DNA of 22,428 bases from an uncultured Chlorobiota bacterium (lineage in GTDB: Bacteria; Bacteroidota; Kapaibacteriia; OLB7). Position 1 is the first letter of the stretch, and the number at the start of each line of letters is the position of its first letter. Below are positions 1 to 7,276 of the stretch, piece after piece. The DNA lies in assembly GCA_946481475.1 (NCBI GenBank), contig CAMLOB010000008.1, forward strand, positions 1 through 22,428, written 5' to 3'. The notes below the pieces were generated by a model that was given only the letters and a program-made list of their open reading frames with translations, did no database searches and was not told the origin of the DNA. The translations under genes were made by a program, and so were the position numbers.

Positions 1-1583
1 TCCACTCCGGTTGATCCGAGCTCCAGCTCCATCCCATGCTCCGCCAGGGCATGCTGCAGCAACCGGACAGCGGAAGAATCCTTCTCTGTTTCAGAAGATG
101 TGGAGACCAGACGGACCGACTCCAACTGTGCATACGTACCGTTAAGTTCTTCAATCAGCGAAGAGAGCTTGTCCGAAACGGTTCCATTTCCGTCAACCGG
201 AAGCGTCATCAGCCATTCCTGCGTACCGTTGAGCGTGTCGATCCGGTACAACACCGACCGGTACGTCCGTTCCATCACCAGAGGCATTTCGGCCCGCACG
301 GTCCGGATCCTTCCGGTTGAATCCTCGAGAATCAACTCAGCAGAGAGAGGCTTTGATTCCGGTTCCGCACCCGCACCGATCGCCTGCCAGTCCTGCCGTA
401 CCGTTCCATCGGTCCCATCGCTTGCAGAGCGGACGATCACCGAATCGCCATACTTCAGCATCACTTCCCACCGGAGCAATCCGGCATCGGCCTGGTAGGC
501 CGGATCGACCTGCACCAACGGGGGAACGACAAACCGATCCACACGCCGGATCACATCCGGTCCGCTGCGCAGATCGATCCTCTTCACCTCCTCCACCAGC
601 AGTGTTGCCCGGTCGATGCGCCTCCCTTCAGCATCGAGCGCATAGAGATCAATCTCTCCGCTCAACCGACTCCGTTGCGGCGGCAGGGTGATCTGCACCG
701 AGGAGGAATCGGAAGGAAGCTCCGGTCTGACAGCGACCGGCGGCGGAGGGACATCGGGCATCGGTTCCGTTTCCCGGTCCTCCCGATGTTCATCGAAGGA
801 CTTCAAACGGAGACCTCCCCCCGCCCCCAGACTCCACCCTCGCGGCATTTCATCCGGGAAGGGTGAGAGGAGCGTGTAGAGGAAATCGAGGCCGATGGAG
901 AGATCCATCTTCCGGCTCAGCCGGAAACCCTGCCGGAGCGAAGCGCGAAGATCCAGATGAAACGGAGCGGAAGAGAGCGTGTGGGCGAACGCCACCGAAC
1001 GACTCCGCTCTCCGTCCGCAAACGTGAAGTCTTCGTTATCGATCAGTTCCTCCCGCTGTTCGGCGGTATGACCGAAGACGAATCCCGATGAAAAGCCGAA
1101 TCCGACAGCCGTCCATTCGAGAAAGGCGTAGTCAAGCATCAGCTCCGGACCGATACGCCCCCACCTGTCGGTTCGTCTGAAACGACGGTCGAGTGCCACC
1201 TCCGTCCCTGCAGCGGCATCAAATGTCCAGAGGGGGAAACCGGGATCGCCCACCGACTCGATGGAATACCCGGTCCAGCCGATCCCTCCGTACAGTCCGA
1301 TCCGGGAGAAGAGAAACCGGGAGGAAAGAAGTCCCACCTCTCCCCTTGTCCCGATTCCGGTCCCTTCACCGAAGAGACCGCAACCCGGCGAACCGCCATA
1401 GAAGGGAATGGCCGAACCTGTCTCTGCATGGGAAACTCCGACGTCGATCACAACTGCGATTCCGGAATGATCCTGCGCGGCCACCATTGCCGGAACCGTC
1501 CTCTCCATTCCACCGATCAGAAGAATGAGAAGACCGAGAAAGACCCCGGGTCTTTCTGCGATATCCGGCAGGCATCGGGACAT
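1..1583 (-). CDS. Outer-membrane barrel / OmpA-like envelope protein, C-terminus cut off by window edge
   Basis: The frame reads from an ATG at 1583 off the left edge, giving 527 codons without a stop. The N-terminus has a signal peptide (hydrophobic residues about 13-24, likely cleavage after VAAQ near residue 37). Residues about 40-265 show alternating polar/aromatic strands rich in Gly (for example VGFGFSSGFVFG), as in an 8- to 10-strand outer-membrane barrel. A proline-rich linker (DVPPPPVAVRP, about 277-287) follows, then a soluble region from about 298. The segment near 510-523 (AVRLLQHALAEHGMELEL) resembles the part of OmpA-family domains where a helix precedes a strand, but the peptidoglycan-binding core is not present in the window. 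The start lies 8 bp after the stop of the upstream T9SS cargo gene, so the two are very probably co-transcribed. The barrel plus linker layout is visible; the OmpA assignment is inference. Confidence 0.7.
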   Translation of the reverse strand, partial: MSRCLPDIAERPGVFLGLLILLIGGMERTVPAMVAAQDHSGIAVVIDVGVSHAETGSAIPFYGGSPGCGLFGEGTGIGTRGEVGLLSSRFLFSRIGLYGGIGWTGYSIESVGDPGFPLWTFDAAAGTEVALDRRFRRTDRWGRIGPELMLDYAFLEWTAVGFGFSSGFVFGHTAEQREELIDNEDFTFADGERSRSVAFAHTLSSAPFHLDLRASLRQGFRLSRKMDLSIGLDFLYTLLSPFPDEMPRGWSLGAGGGLRLKSFDEHREDRETEPMPDVPPPPVAVRPELPSDSSSVQITLPPQRSRLSGEIDLYALDAEGRRIDRATLLVEEVKRIDLRSGPDVIRRVDRFVVPPLVQVDPAYQADAGLLRWEVMLKYGDSVIVRSASDGTDGTVRQDWQAIGAGAEPESKPLSAELILEDSTGRIRTVRAEMPLVMERTYRSVLYRIDTLNGTQEWLMTLPVDGNGTVSDKLSSLIEELNGTYAQLESVRLVSTSSETEKDSSAVRLLQHALAEHGMELELGSTGV

Positions 1584-1591
1584 ACCGTATC

Positions 1592-3337
1592 TCACTTGAC
1601 GACAATCACCTCCACATCCCGCCCTCCCCCCGCCTGCAATTCCAGCAGATAGGTGCCGGGATGAAGGCCGGAGAGAGAAAGTCGATATGACTCTTCGTTT
1701 GTATCGACCGGAAGGGAATATCGCCGAACCTCCTCGGCAGACGTTGTGTACAGCGTCAGCATCGGAAGGCTTTGCGGAGGTGTGCTGCAGGAGACGACCA
1801 GTTCTTCCGCAGCCGGATTCGGAAACACCTTCAGGGAAACCGGCTTTCCGATCACTCCCACACTTCGCCCGACATCACATCCCTCAAGCCGGACAAGACC
1901 GTGACCGGCAATCGGAAGAGGCAACGATCCGAAGTCGGTCCATTCCGCCTCCTCGATCCGGACCGGATTAACCGGATCGCCGGTGGAAAGTCCGCGGAAT
2001 GTGAGTGTGAAGAGTTTGCCGTCGGGAGCGGAGTTCCCCCCATGATCCCCCTCGACCACAAGCCGTCCGTCCGCCTCATACGCCATGGTCGCCGGACTTC
2101 CCGAAAGTTCGCGGGGAAAGAGGGCGAGCGGGGGGATGGAAAAAACGAACCGATAGCGACCGATCTGCGGAGTCAGATCGCCGACCCGGTCGACCGACAA
2201 CGTCAACCGCACAAACTCTCCGGCCATGCCTGAAACCGTGTCCAGACGGACAGCCGGGACGACTCCGTTCCCTCTGAGCAAGGTCTCTGCGGAAATCACC
2301 TGATCGTCTTCAAGAACCACCTTTCCCTGCACGCTCCCCGTTTCGGTTGGTCGGAACGACAGGGAAAGAGAGACCATCCCGTCCGGCAGCACCGATCGGG
2401 GATCAGCGGGAGTAATCTCTTCTATCGTATACGCATTCATCCCTTCGTCGAGAACTGAACGAAGGATAAGGAGCGGAGCGATGTCGTCCGTGTTCCGCAC
2501 AGTCAGCACCGTATCTTTCCGCGTACCGACCGGCACATCGCCGAAATCAATGATCGCCGGGAGACCGAAGCGGGATTTCAATCCTGTTCCCCGCAGGATC
2601 ACCGGATCTATCGGGATCTCTCCATCATCGATAATGGTCAGGACATCGGTTGCCTCCTTCCTCTCCGTCGGGCAGAAATCGATCCGCACCCTCCGTTCTT
2701 CGTCCGGAAGGAGCGAAAAAGGGAGGAGTGCCGCATCCGGAGAAGAGAAGACCTTTCCGTCGGCAAACCGGAATTCCGAAACGGTCAGCGGAAACGTTCC
2801 CCGATTGATCACCTTCAGTTGAAGCGAAGAGCAGGTGTCGACACGGGTGGTGGGAAAGATCAGTTCATTTCCATCGACTTCCCCTTGCGGAATACCGGCA
2901 CAGCCGCCAAGTCCTATCCGGAAGTTTTCCGTTTCGCTCCCTCCGACCACACCTCCGCTCACCACCAGACTGTCGGAAAAACAACCGGTCTCTTCCGGAC
3001 AGAAGCGAAGGGTAACGAAGTGGGAGTTGCCGGGATCGATGCGGGGAACCACCGTTGCGGTTCGGGAGGAAAGGGAGAAGATCCGAACGGTGGAGCTGAG
3101 CGTGATCCCGTCGATACGAACCGGCTGGTCTCCATCATTGAAAATCGGGAAGGTGACCGAATCGCATTTGTCGACGCGGACCGTTCCGGCAAAGATGGTA
3201 TCGGGAATCACCAGGCCTTCCGTCTGCGCACTCCCTCTCGCAGGAACGAGCATCGTCAGCACCAGCAGCCAGCCTGACAGGAAGTACTTGTACCTGCAGA
3301 GCGAATCCGGCAGAGCCGGGAAGAATATTCTTCGCAT
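1592..3337 (-). CDS. T9SS-sorted surface protein with three choice-of-anchor-D (Hydin-like) repeats and a cohesin-like domain
   Basis: This 581-aa exported protein has a signal peptide (residues 1-38, hydrophobic 19-31, cleavage near GSAQ). Three Ig-like repeats of the ASPM/SPD-2/Hydin type follow at about 43-147, 156-252 and 260-357, each ending in the family pattern of a Phe-Cys/Arg-Pro strand and an 'LRGNG'-like turn. Residues about 366-482 resemble a cohesin/dockerin-type beta-sandwich (extracellular scaffold fold), a weaker call. The C-terminus, from about 503, starts with VFPNPAAEELVV and ends in GTYLLELQ...VEVIVVK, which is the classical type A T9SS sorting domain, so the protein is probably exported and anchored or released at the surface. 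An upstream in-frame ATG at 3394 would add 19 residues before the signal peptide. I chose 3337 because it gives a normal n-region (MRRIFF) and is preceded by GGAG, although the spacing is short. It is first in an operon with the barrel protein. Confidence 0.85.
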   Translation of the reverse strand: MRRIFFPALPDSLCRYKYFLSGWLLVLTMLVPARGSAQTEGLVIPDTIFAGTVRVDKCDSVTFPIFNDGDQPVRIDGITLSSTVRIFSLSSRTATVVPRIDPGNSHFVTLRFCPEETGCFSDSLVVSGGVVGGSETENFRIGLGGCAGIPQGEVDGNELIFPTTRVDTCSSLQLKVINRGTFPLTVSEFRFADGKVFSSPDAALLPFSLLPDEERRVRIDFCPTERKEATDVLTIIDDGEIPIDPVILRGTGLKSRFGLPAIIDFGDVPVGTRKDTVLTVRNTDDIAPLLILRSVLDEGMNAYTIEEITPADPRSVLPDGMVSLSLSFRPTETGSVQGKVVLEDDQVISAETLLRGNGVVPAVRLDTVSGMAGEFVRLTLSVDRVGDLTPQIGRYRFVFSIPPLALFPRELSGSPATMAYEADGRLVVEGDHGGNSAPDGKLFTLTFRGLSTGDPVNPVRIEEAEWTDFGSLPLPIAGHGLVRLEGCDVGRSVGVIGKPVSLKVFPNPAAEELVVSCSTPPQSLPMLTLYTTSAEEVRRYSLPVDTNEESYRLSLSGLHPGTYLLELQAGGGRDVEVIVVK

Positions 3338-3483
3338 AACTCCATGACTATCGTGAACCCTCACTATATAAATAATAGCACAAGTGGCCTGCATTCATCA
3401 CGGTTCCGAAAAAAAATCTTTGCGTGCGTGATGTTTCGCCGGTTGATGTGCTATGGAGGATAGAGGAAGGAGAGAAGAAACTC
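3338..3483. promoter_or_regulatory. Divergent intergenic region between T9SS cargo and sigma factor genes
   Basis: These 146 bp separate two divergent transcription units and must hold both promoters. The segment 3362-3380 is strikingly AT-rich (TATATAAATAATAG) in an otherwise GC-rich context, and an A8 run lies at 3411-3418. I could not fit a convincing Bacteroidota TTTG/TAnnTTTG promoter on either strand, so exact start sites are not called. Confidence 0.3.
3464..3472 (+). promoter_or_regulatory. Ribosome binding site that fixes the sigma-factor start
   Basis: AGGAAGGAG lies 11 nt before ATG 3484. A longer in-frame start (GTG at 3424) would include this purine tract as coding sequence and has no Shine-Dalgarno sequence of its own, so 3484 is preferred. 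Confidence 0.6.
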
Positions 3484-4092
3484 ATGACTGACGTGGACAC
3501 TGGAAAGAGAATCGCAAAGCGACCGGCATCGGTTGACGACCATGAGTTGTTTGCGCGGTTCATGGAGGGGGATAACATCGCCTTCATGGAATTCTTCGAC
3601 CGGCACACCTCCCGACTCGGGAAGTACTGTCGCAAGATGGTGGGAGACCAGGGAGAGGCCGAGGACATCCTGCAGGATATGTGGGAGAAGATCATCCGCA
3701 GGAGAGAAGAACGGAAGCCGGTTCCTCCGAATCCGGTCGGCATTCTCTACTGGACGGCCCGCAACCTCTGCCTGAACAGGATACGCGACCGGAAGAACCA
3801 CACCCCGCTCGACGAACTCCCGGAAAAACTCCATCCGGCCGTCCGCCAGGAGTCTCCATCCGATATGGAAGGACTTGTCGTCGCAGCACTGGAACGCCTC
3901 CCCCTTCCGCAACGCGAGCCGCTGATCCTGAACGCCTACAGCGGCTACAGTTTCGAGGAGATCGCCGGAATGATGGATGAATCGGTCGGGACGATCAGGA
4001 CGCGGGCATGGCGGGGACGCAGACAACTGAAGCGACTGATCACCGCATTGATCGAGCTTGATGAGAATAATGAAGGACAGGACATCGACTGA
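3484..4092 (+). CDS. ECF-type sigma-70 family RNA polymerase sigma factor
   Basis: A 202-aa protein with the two-domain ECF layout. Region 2 spans about 22-105 (FARFMEGDNIAFMEFFDRH, then AEDILQDMWEKI, the core-binding helix with its typical Asp-Ile-x-Gln-Asp). A short linker follows, then region 4 at about 132-187 (LERLPLPQREPLIL, then the helix-turn-helix YSFEEIAGMMDESVGTIRTRAWRGRRQL). No region 1.1 or 3 is present, as usual for ECF factors. It directs RNA polymerase to a specific regulon. The next gene, 24 bp downstream, encodes a single-pass protein that looks like a cognate anti-sigma factor. The gene is divergent from an envelope-protein operon, so control of surface proteins is a reasonable inference. 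Confidence 0.93.
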   Translation: MTDVDTGKRIAKRPASVDDHELFARFMEGDNIAFMEFFDRHTSRLGKYCRKMVGDQGEAEDILQDMWEKIIRRREERKPVPPNPVGILYWTARNLCLNRIRDRKNHTPLDELPEKLHPAVRQESPSDMEGLVVAALERLPLPQREPLILNAYSGYSFEEIAGMMDESVGTIRTRAWRGRRQLKRLITALIELDENNEGQDID

Positions 4093-4116
4093 CGACCAAC
4101 ACAGACGGAATACATC

Positions 4117-4887
4117 ATGACACGGCAGCAACGGGAACAATTGATCGAACGCTACCTGAGCGGCGGGATGAACGGAGCGGCAGAAGAGGAATTCTTCCTC
4201 GAAGTCGCCGTCAACCGCGAACTCCGTCAGGAACTGCGGGCCTATCGGCTTGTGGAACAGGCACTGGCGAATGAAAGCGGTGCGATCACCTCAACCCATA
4301 CCGCACTGCGGGCACACGTGCAGCAACTTGCGATGCTCTCCGGAAGCGAGGCGACTGTCGGATCGGAAGCGGCGCAGAGCGGATCGGCATCCGGGAGTTC
4401 GGCCGGGGGAGGAGGGGTATCCGGAGGCGGGGGGACGTTCTTCAGCGGCGGATTGCTTTCGATCAAGTCCATGCTCGCCCTGGTCATTGCCGTTACCGGT
4501 GTGTTTGTCGTCGGTCTCCTTTTCCTTGACTCGCGCAAGGAAGCAGCCGTGCCGCGACAGGAACCGACTGAATCGTTCTCTCCTTCATCCTCTGAGGAAG
4601 CGGGGCAACATCCGCTCTTACCGGAACTGCAAGAAGAGAGAGGAATCACCGGTGGCCACCGGGAGATTGCTCTGCCTGAACCTGCAACCAGTGTGGCTAC
4701 CGGAAAGGAACAAGCGATCCGGCACAACTCCGGCGGGAACGCGACAACAAGTTCCGGATCAACCCCGGCACCCGTCACAGAAGCGAAGCGAACACCTCCC
4801 GAACTGGGCCGGGAAACTCACTATCAACACGGACAATCAGACTCACTGAAATTTAACGTCAACATCAATCCAATCAGAAAAAAATAG
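4117..4887 (+). CDS. Single-pass membrane protein, probable anti-sigma factor
   Basis: This 256-aa protein has three parts. Residues 1-60 are helical and charged (ERYLSGGMNGAAEEEFFLEV...LRQELRAYRLVEQAL), closely recalling the short N-terminal sigma-binding segment of Bacteroidota anti-sigma factors ('YL.G.L...E...FE......P.LR.EL'). A Gly/Ser-rich linker (about 84-112) leads to one strong transmembrane helix (about 113-137, LLSIKSMLALVIAVTGVFVV). The rest (about 138-256) is low-complexity, Ser/Pro/Glu-rich and predicted periplasmic. There is no HxxxCxxC zinc motif, so this is not a ZAS-type factor. Position just after an ECF sigma gene is the main support. No catalytic domain is visible. Confidence 0.65.
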   Translation: MTRQQREQLIERYLSGGMNGAAEEEFFLEVAVNRELRQELRAYRLVEQALANESGAITSTHTALRAHVQQLAMLSGSEATVGSEAAQSGSASGSSAGGGGVSGGGGTFFSGGLLSIKSMLALVIAVTGVFVVGLLFLDSRKEAAVPRQEPTESFSPSSSEEAGQHPLLPELQEERGITGGHREIALPEPATSVATGKEQAIRHNSGGNATTSSGSTPAPVTEAKRTPPELGRETHYQHGQSDSLKFNVNINPIRKK

Positions 4888-4948
4888 CGTAGGCCGACTT
4901 GTTCCAACCAGGGCCCGGAAGGAGGAAGCGATTCACGTAACACAAACC

Positions 4949-4961
4949 GGATATCATATCC
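4949..4961. promoter_or_regulatory. Perfect palindrome upstream of the T9SS cargo gene
   Basis: GGATAT-C-ATATCC is a 6+1+6 perfect inverted repeat, 22 bp before ATG 4984 in the 96-bp gap after the anti-sigma-like gene, followed by TTTT. The 1-nt centre makes an RNA hairpin unlikely, so if real it is more like a protein-binding site. A chance occurrence is possible. Confidence 0.25.
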
Positions 4962-4983
4962 TTTTAACCCGAGAGAAATCACT

Positions 4984-7098
4984 ATGAAGACAACGCGACA
5001 TATACTGCCCGGCACACTGCTGCTGGGTCTGCTGGGGACGATCACATTAACCGTAACGGCCCTGGCCCAGACGATCGGCTTTACAACACAGCCCTACGAC
5101 CCCGCAACGGCCACCGCAGCCTCCGGCGTTGCGGGAACAGCCTACAGCTACGACGCCGACGCCGAGGCAAGCCTCTCCGGCGGCATCAAATACTCTCTGC
5201 GCTACGGACCGAACGGCATGACCGTCAATCAGGGGACCGGACTGGTCTCCTGGACCCCTTCGCAGGCCGGGACATACCTTGCGGAGATCAAAGCCGAGCT
5301 TGCAAACAATCCGTCGGTCTCGGTCAATCAGTCGTGGGCGATTCTGGTGACCGAGTGCGATGGGGATGCCGTCATCGAAGGGACGGTAGTCGATCAGAAC
5401 GGAGATCCGGTGACAAGAGGCACGGTAACGGCACAGGTCGTCGGGACCACGCGATCCCCCTTGACCAAGGTAACCGCCGACGTTATCAACGGAGAGTACA
5501 GCATGACGGTCGACCGGGCGACCTACGTGCTGCGATTTGACGGGGATCAAATCACGACCAAATGGTATGATAACGCCTGGACATTTGCCGAATCGACTCC
5601 CGTCACCACAGTATGCAACGAAACCAGATCGGCAGACTTTCAGGTATATGACTACTCCAATCCCTCCTCCGGTCCAAAGGACATCACAATCTTCGGACGG
5701 GTTGTTGATTCGAGGACATCGTTGCCGGTAAAACACTGGCCGGCGGGACTATCCAGGGTTGAGGGGCATGCGATTCCACTCCGGGTTTGGGAATCGACCG
5801 ATGAACAGTGGCGCCTGCACTTTGCTCCGGCACCGGGGCAGGTGGATTTCACCGCTACAGTGGAAGGTCCGTATGCAGGAGAAAACTCCAGCAGTCTTTA
5901 CGAAGTTAAAGAACGGTTATCCGAATCCAGTGTCGTGTTTATAGATGCCGGGCACGTGTACGGGAACGACGGCTGGGAAGATGTGTACTCAAGGCAGTTC
6001 TACGACTTTGCCCCGAATTTTTTCGAAGCCTCTCCCATCAGGATCGAGAGCGATACTGTGCTGAGAGACATCAACTTCTTTGTCCACATGCCGATATATT
6101 CCGAACCGGCAAACAGCAGAAACGATACGTCATTCTCCCGCATTCTCTACTACACTCATTCGAATGTCAAACGGGATCCTCTGAATATCATCAACTCCGG
6201 TTTGAAAGGACGGGTGATGGGATCATTCTATGCGTTGCCTGATCCGGCAAGCGCCAGGACCCGAGTCGACATCACACGCTCGGTAGCGGCATTTCGCCGT
6301 GATTCAACAGAGTGGCTGCCGGTTACGGTAGGGGCAGGACGTTATCTCGGTTTCTTTATTCCCGAAGACACCAATTTTGTGCCGGGCTTTTATGTCAAGG
6401 GTGACAGCGCATCCCTGACCCCGTACGGCGCAACGGTACTCGATACCGACTCGGCAATCGGCACGATCCACATCATCTTCCGGCGTCGCGCGCACAGCTC
6501 CGGCACATCGGATATCCGCGGCAACATAGAGGGCATAACGAATGGAACCCGGGAGAAAGGTCATGCTCCGCAAGCGATTCGCCCTCTGACCGGCGCTTTC
6601 ATCTACGCTCTCGATTCAACCGGCCAGGTCGTTTCCTACACCTTCAGCAACGATGACGGAAGTTATGCTCTGAAGAACCTCGGTAAAGGAACCTATACGG
6701 TACACTCAAACAAGATGGGATATGACCTTTCCACTCCTCAGACTCTGGCACTCTCGGGTTCGGGAGAAATCGTCGAAGCGAGCTTCTCTCTGACAAACAA
6801 CACTCCGTCGAGTGTGCCTGAAGAAGGGACGGCATCCCGGGTCCGCCAGGTTGCCGCCACTGTTCATCCGAATCCGGCAAAGGACGAAATGTTTATCGAC
6901 TTTGAAGGTTTCGCAGGAACGGCACGTCTGCAAGTCATTTCCACGAAGGGAGAAGAGGTGATGGGGGAAAAGGTGGAAGTGGTGAACGGGGGGAACAGAA
7001 TCAGACTCGACGTCGGATCGCTGAGAAGCGGATCGTATGTGCTGACGATTACCGGCAATGAATTCCAGAGTACATCCCGTTTCACCATTACCAGATAG
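4984..7098 (+). CDS. T9SS-sorted secreted multidomain protein (Ig-like plus carboxypeptidase-regulatory-like domains)
   Basis: This 704-aa protein starts with a clear signal peptide (MKTTRH..., hydrophobic 11-27, cleavage after ALAQ at 29). Residues about 37-122 form a putative-Ig/cadherin-like module (GTAYSYDADA..., GMTVNQGTGLVSWTPSQAG, the He_PIG pattern). About 128-220 is a carboxypeptidase-regulatory-like domain (IEGTVVDQNGDPVTRGTV). A central part with no recognised family follows (about 230-505). A second CarboxypepD_reg/SdrD-B-like module lies at about 512-612 (DIRGNIEG..., NDDGSYALKNLGKGTYTVHSNKMGY). The C-terminal type A T9SS sorting domain starts near 625 (VHPNPAKDEMFIDF) and ends SGSYVLTITGNEFQSTSRFTITR. 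No enzyme motif is seen, so a structural or adhesive role is likely. It may be transcribed with the sigma/anti-sigma pair; a strong terminator follows. Confidence 0.88.
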   Translation: MKTTRHILPGTLLLGLLGTITLTVTALAQTIGFTTQPYDPATATAASGVAGTAYSYDADAEASLSGGIKYSLRYGPNGMTVNQGTGLVSWTPSQAGTYLAEIKAELANNPSVSVNQSWAILVTECDGDAVIEGTVVDQNGDPVTRGTVTAQVVGTTRSPLTKVTADVINGEYSMTVDRATYVLRFDGDQITTKWYDNAWTFAESTPVTTVCNETRSADFQVYDYSNPSSGPKDITIFGRVVDSRTSLPVKHWPAGLSRVEGHAIPLRVWESTDEQWRLHFAPAPGQVDFTATVEGPYAGENSSSLYEVKERLSESSVVFIDAGHVYGNDGWEDVYSRQFYDFAPNFFEASPIRIESDTVLRDINFFVHMPIYSEPANSRNDTSFSRILYYTHSNVKRDPLNIINSGLKGRVMGSFYALPDPASARTRVDITRSVAAFRRDSTEWLPVTVGAGRYLGFFIPEDTNFVPGFYVKGDSASLTPYGATVLDTDSAIGTIHIIFRRRAHSSGTSDIRGNIEGITNGTREKGHAPQAIRPLTGAFIYALDSTGQVVSYTFSNDDGSYALKNLGKGTYTVHSNKMGYDLSTPQTLALSGSGEIVEASFSLTNNTPSSVPEEGTASRVRQVAATVHPNPAKDEMFIDFEGFAGTARLQVISTKGEEVMGEKVEVVNGGNRIRLDVGSLRSGSYVLTITGNEFQSTSRFTITR

Positions 7099-7126
7099 CA
7101 CCCCTCGCCTCTGTCGCCCAGACAGA

Positions 7127-7170
7127 ACAAGCCCGGAGATACCATCCATCTCCGGGCTTGTCGTTTTCTT
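7127..7170 (+). terminator. Intrinsic terminator after the 704-aa T9SS protein
   Basis: A perfect 14-bp inverted repeat (7127-7140 with 7148-7161, core CAAGCCCGGAGAT) encloses a 7-nt loop and is followed by CGTTTTCTT. It lies 29 bp after the stop at 7098. The T-rich tract is only on the plus strand, so it mainly ends plus-strand transcription, although the hairpin could also stall the convergent cassette from the right. Confidence 0.9.
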
Positions 7171-7203
7171 CAGCGATTGTCGCTGTCGCCGGGGGTAAAC
7201 ACC

Positions 7204-7223
7204 GGGCGCAAGGTTTTGCGCCC
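7204..7223. repeat. Short palindromic intergenic repeat (GGGCGCAA / TTGCGCCC)
   Basis: A perfect 8-bp inverted repeat (7204-7211 with 7216-7223) has a GGTT loop, flanked by CACC and CTACGG. It sits in the 174-bp gap between convergent genes. Its form matches the small 'GCGCAAGG..TTGCGCCCCTACG' palindromes that I recall as dispersed in intergenic DNA of several environmental bacteria. Only one copy is visible here, so the dispersed nature is inference. Confidence 0.55.
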
Positions 7224-7241
7224 CTACGGTTGCCTATGCAC

Positions 7242-7276
7242 CATTCGACATTCGTCAATCGCAAATCGACATTCAT
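7242..7276. repeat. Five degenerate 7-bp tandem repeats (CATTCGA type)
   Basis: Successive heptamers read CATTCGA, CATTCGT, CAATCGC, AAATCGA, CATTCAT. The array touches the stop codon (7273-7275) of the peptidase-like gene on the minus strand. The pattern resembles short tandemly repeated heptanucleotides known from some bacterial intergenic regions. Confidence 0.6.

Noticed and set aside
3424..3483. A 20-residue longer sigma-factor start (GTG)
   Set aside because: It would place the strong AGGAAGGAG ribosome binding site inside the gene and adds residues outside the sigma fold.
7127..7276. Insertion sequence remnant
   Set aside because: No terminal inverted repeats bounding a transposase fragment and no target-site duplication are visible; only a terminator, a palindrome and heptads.
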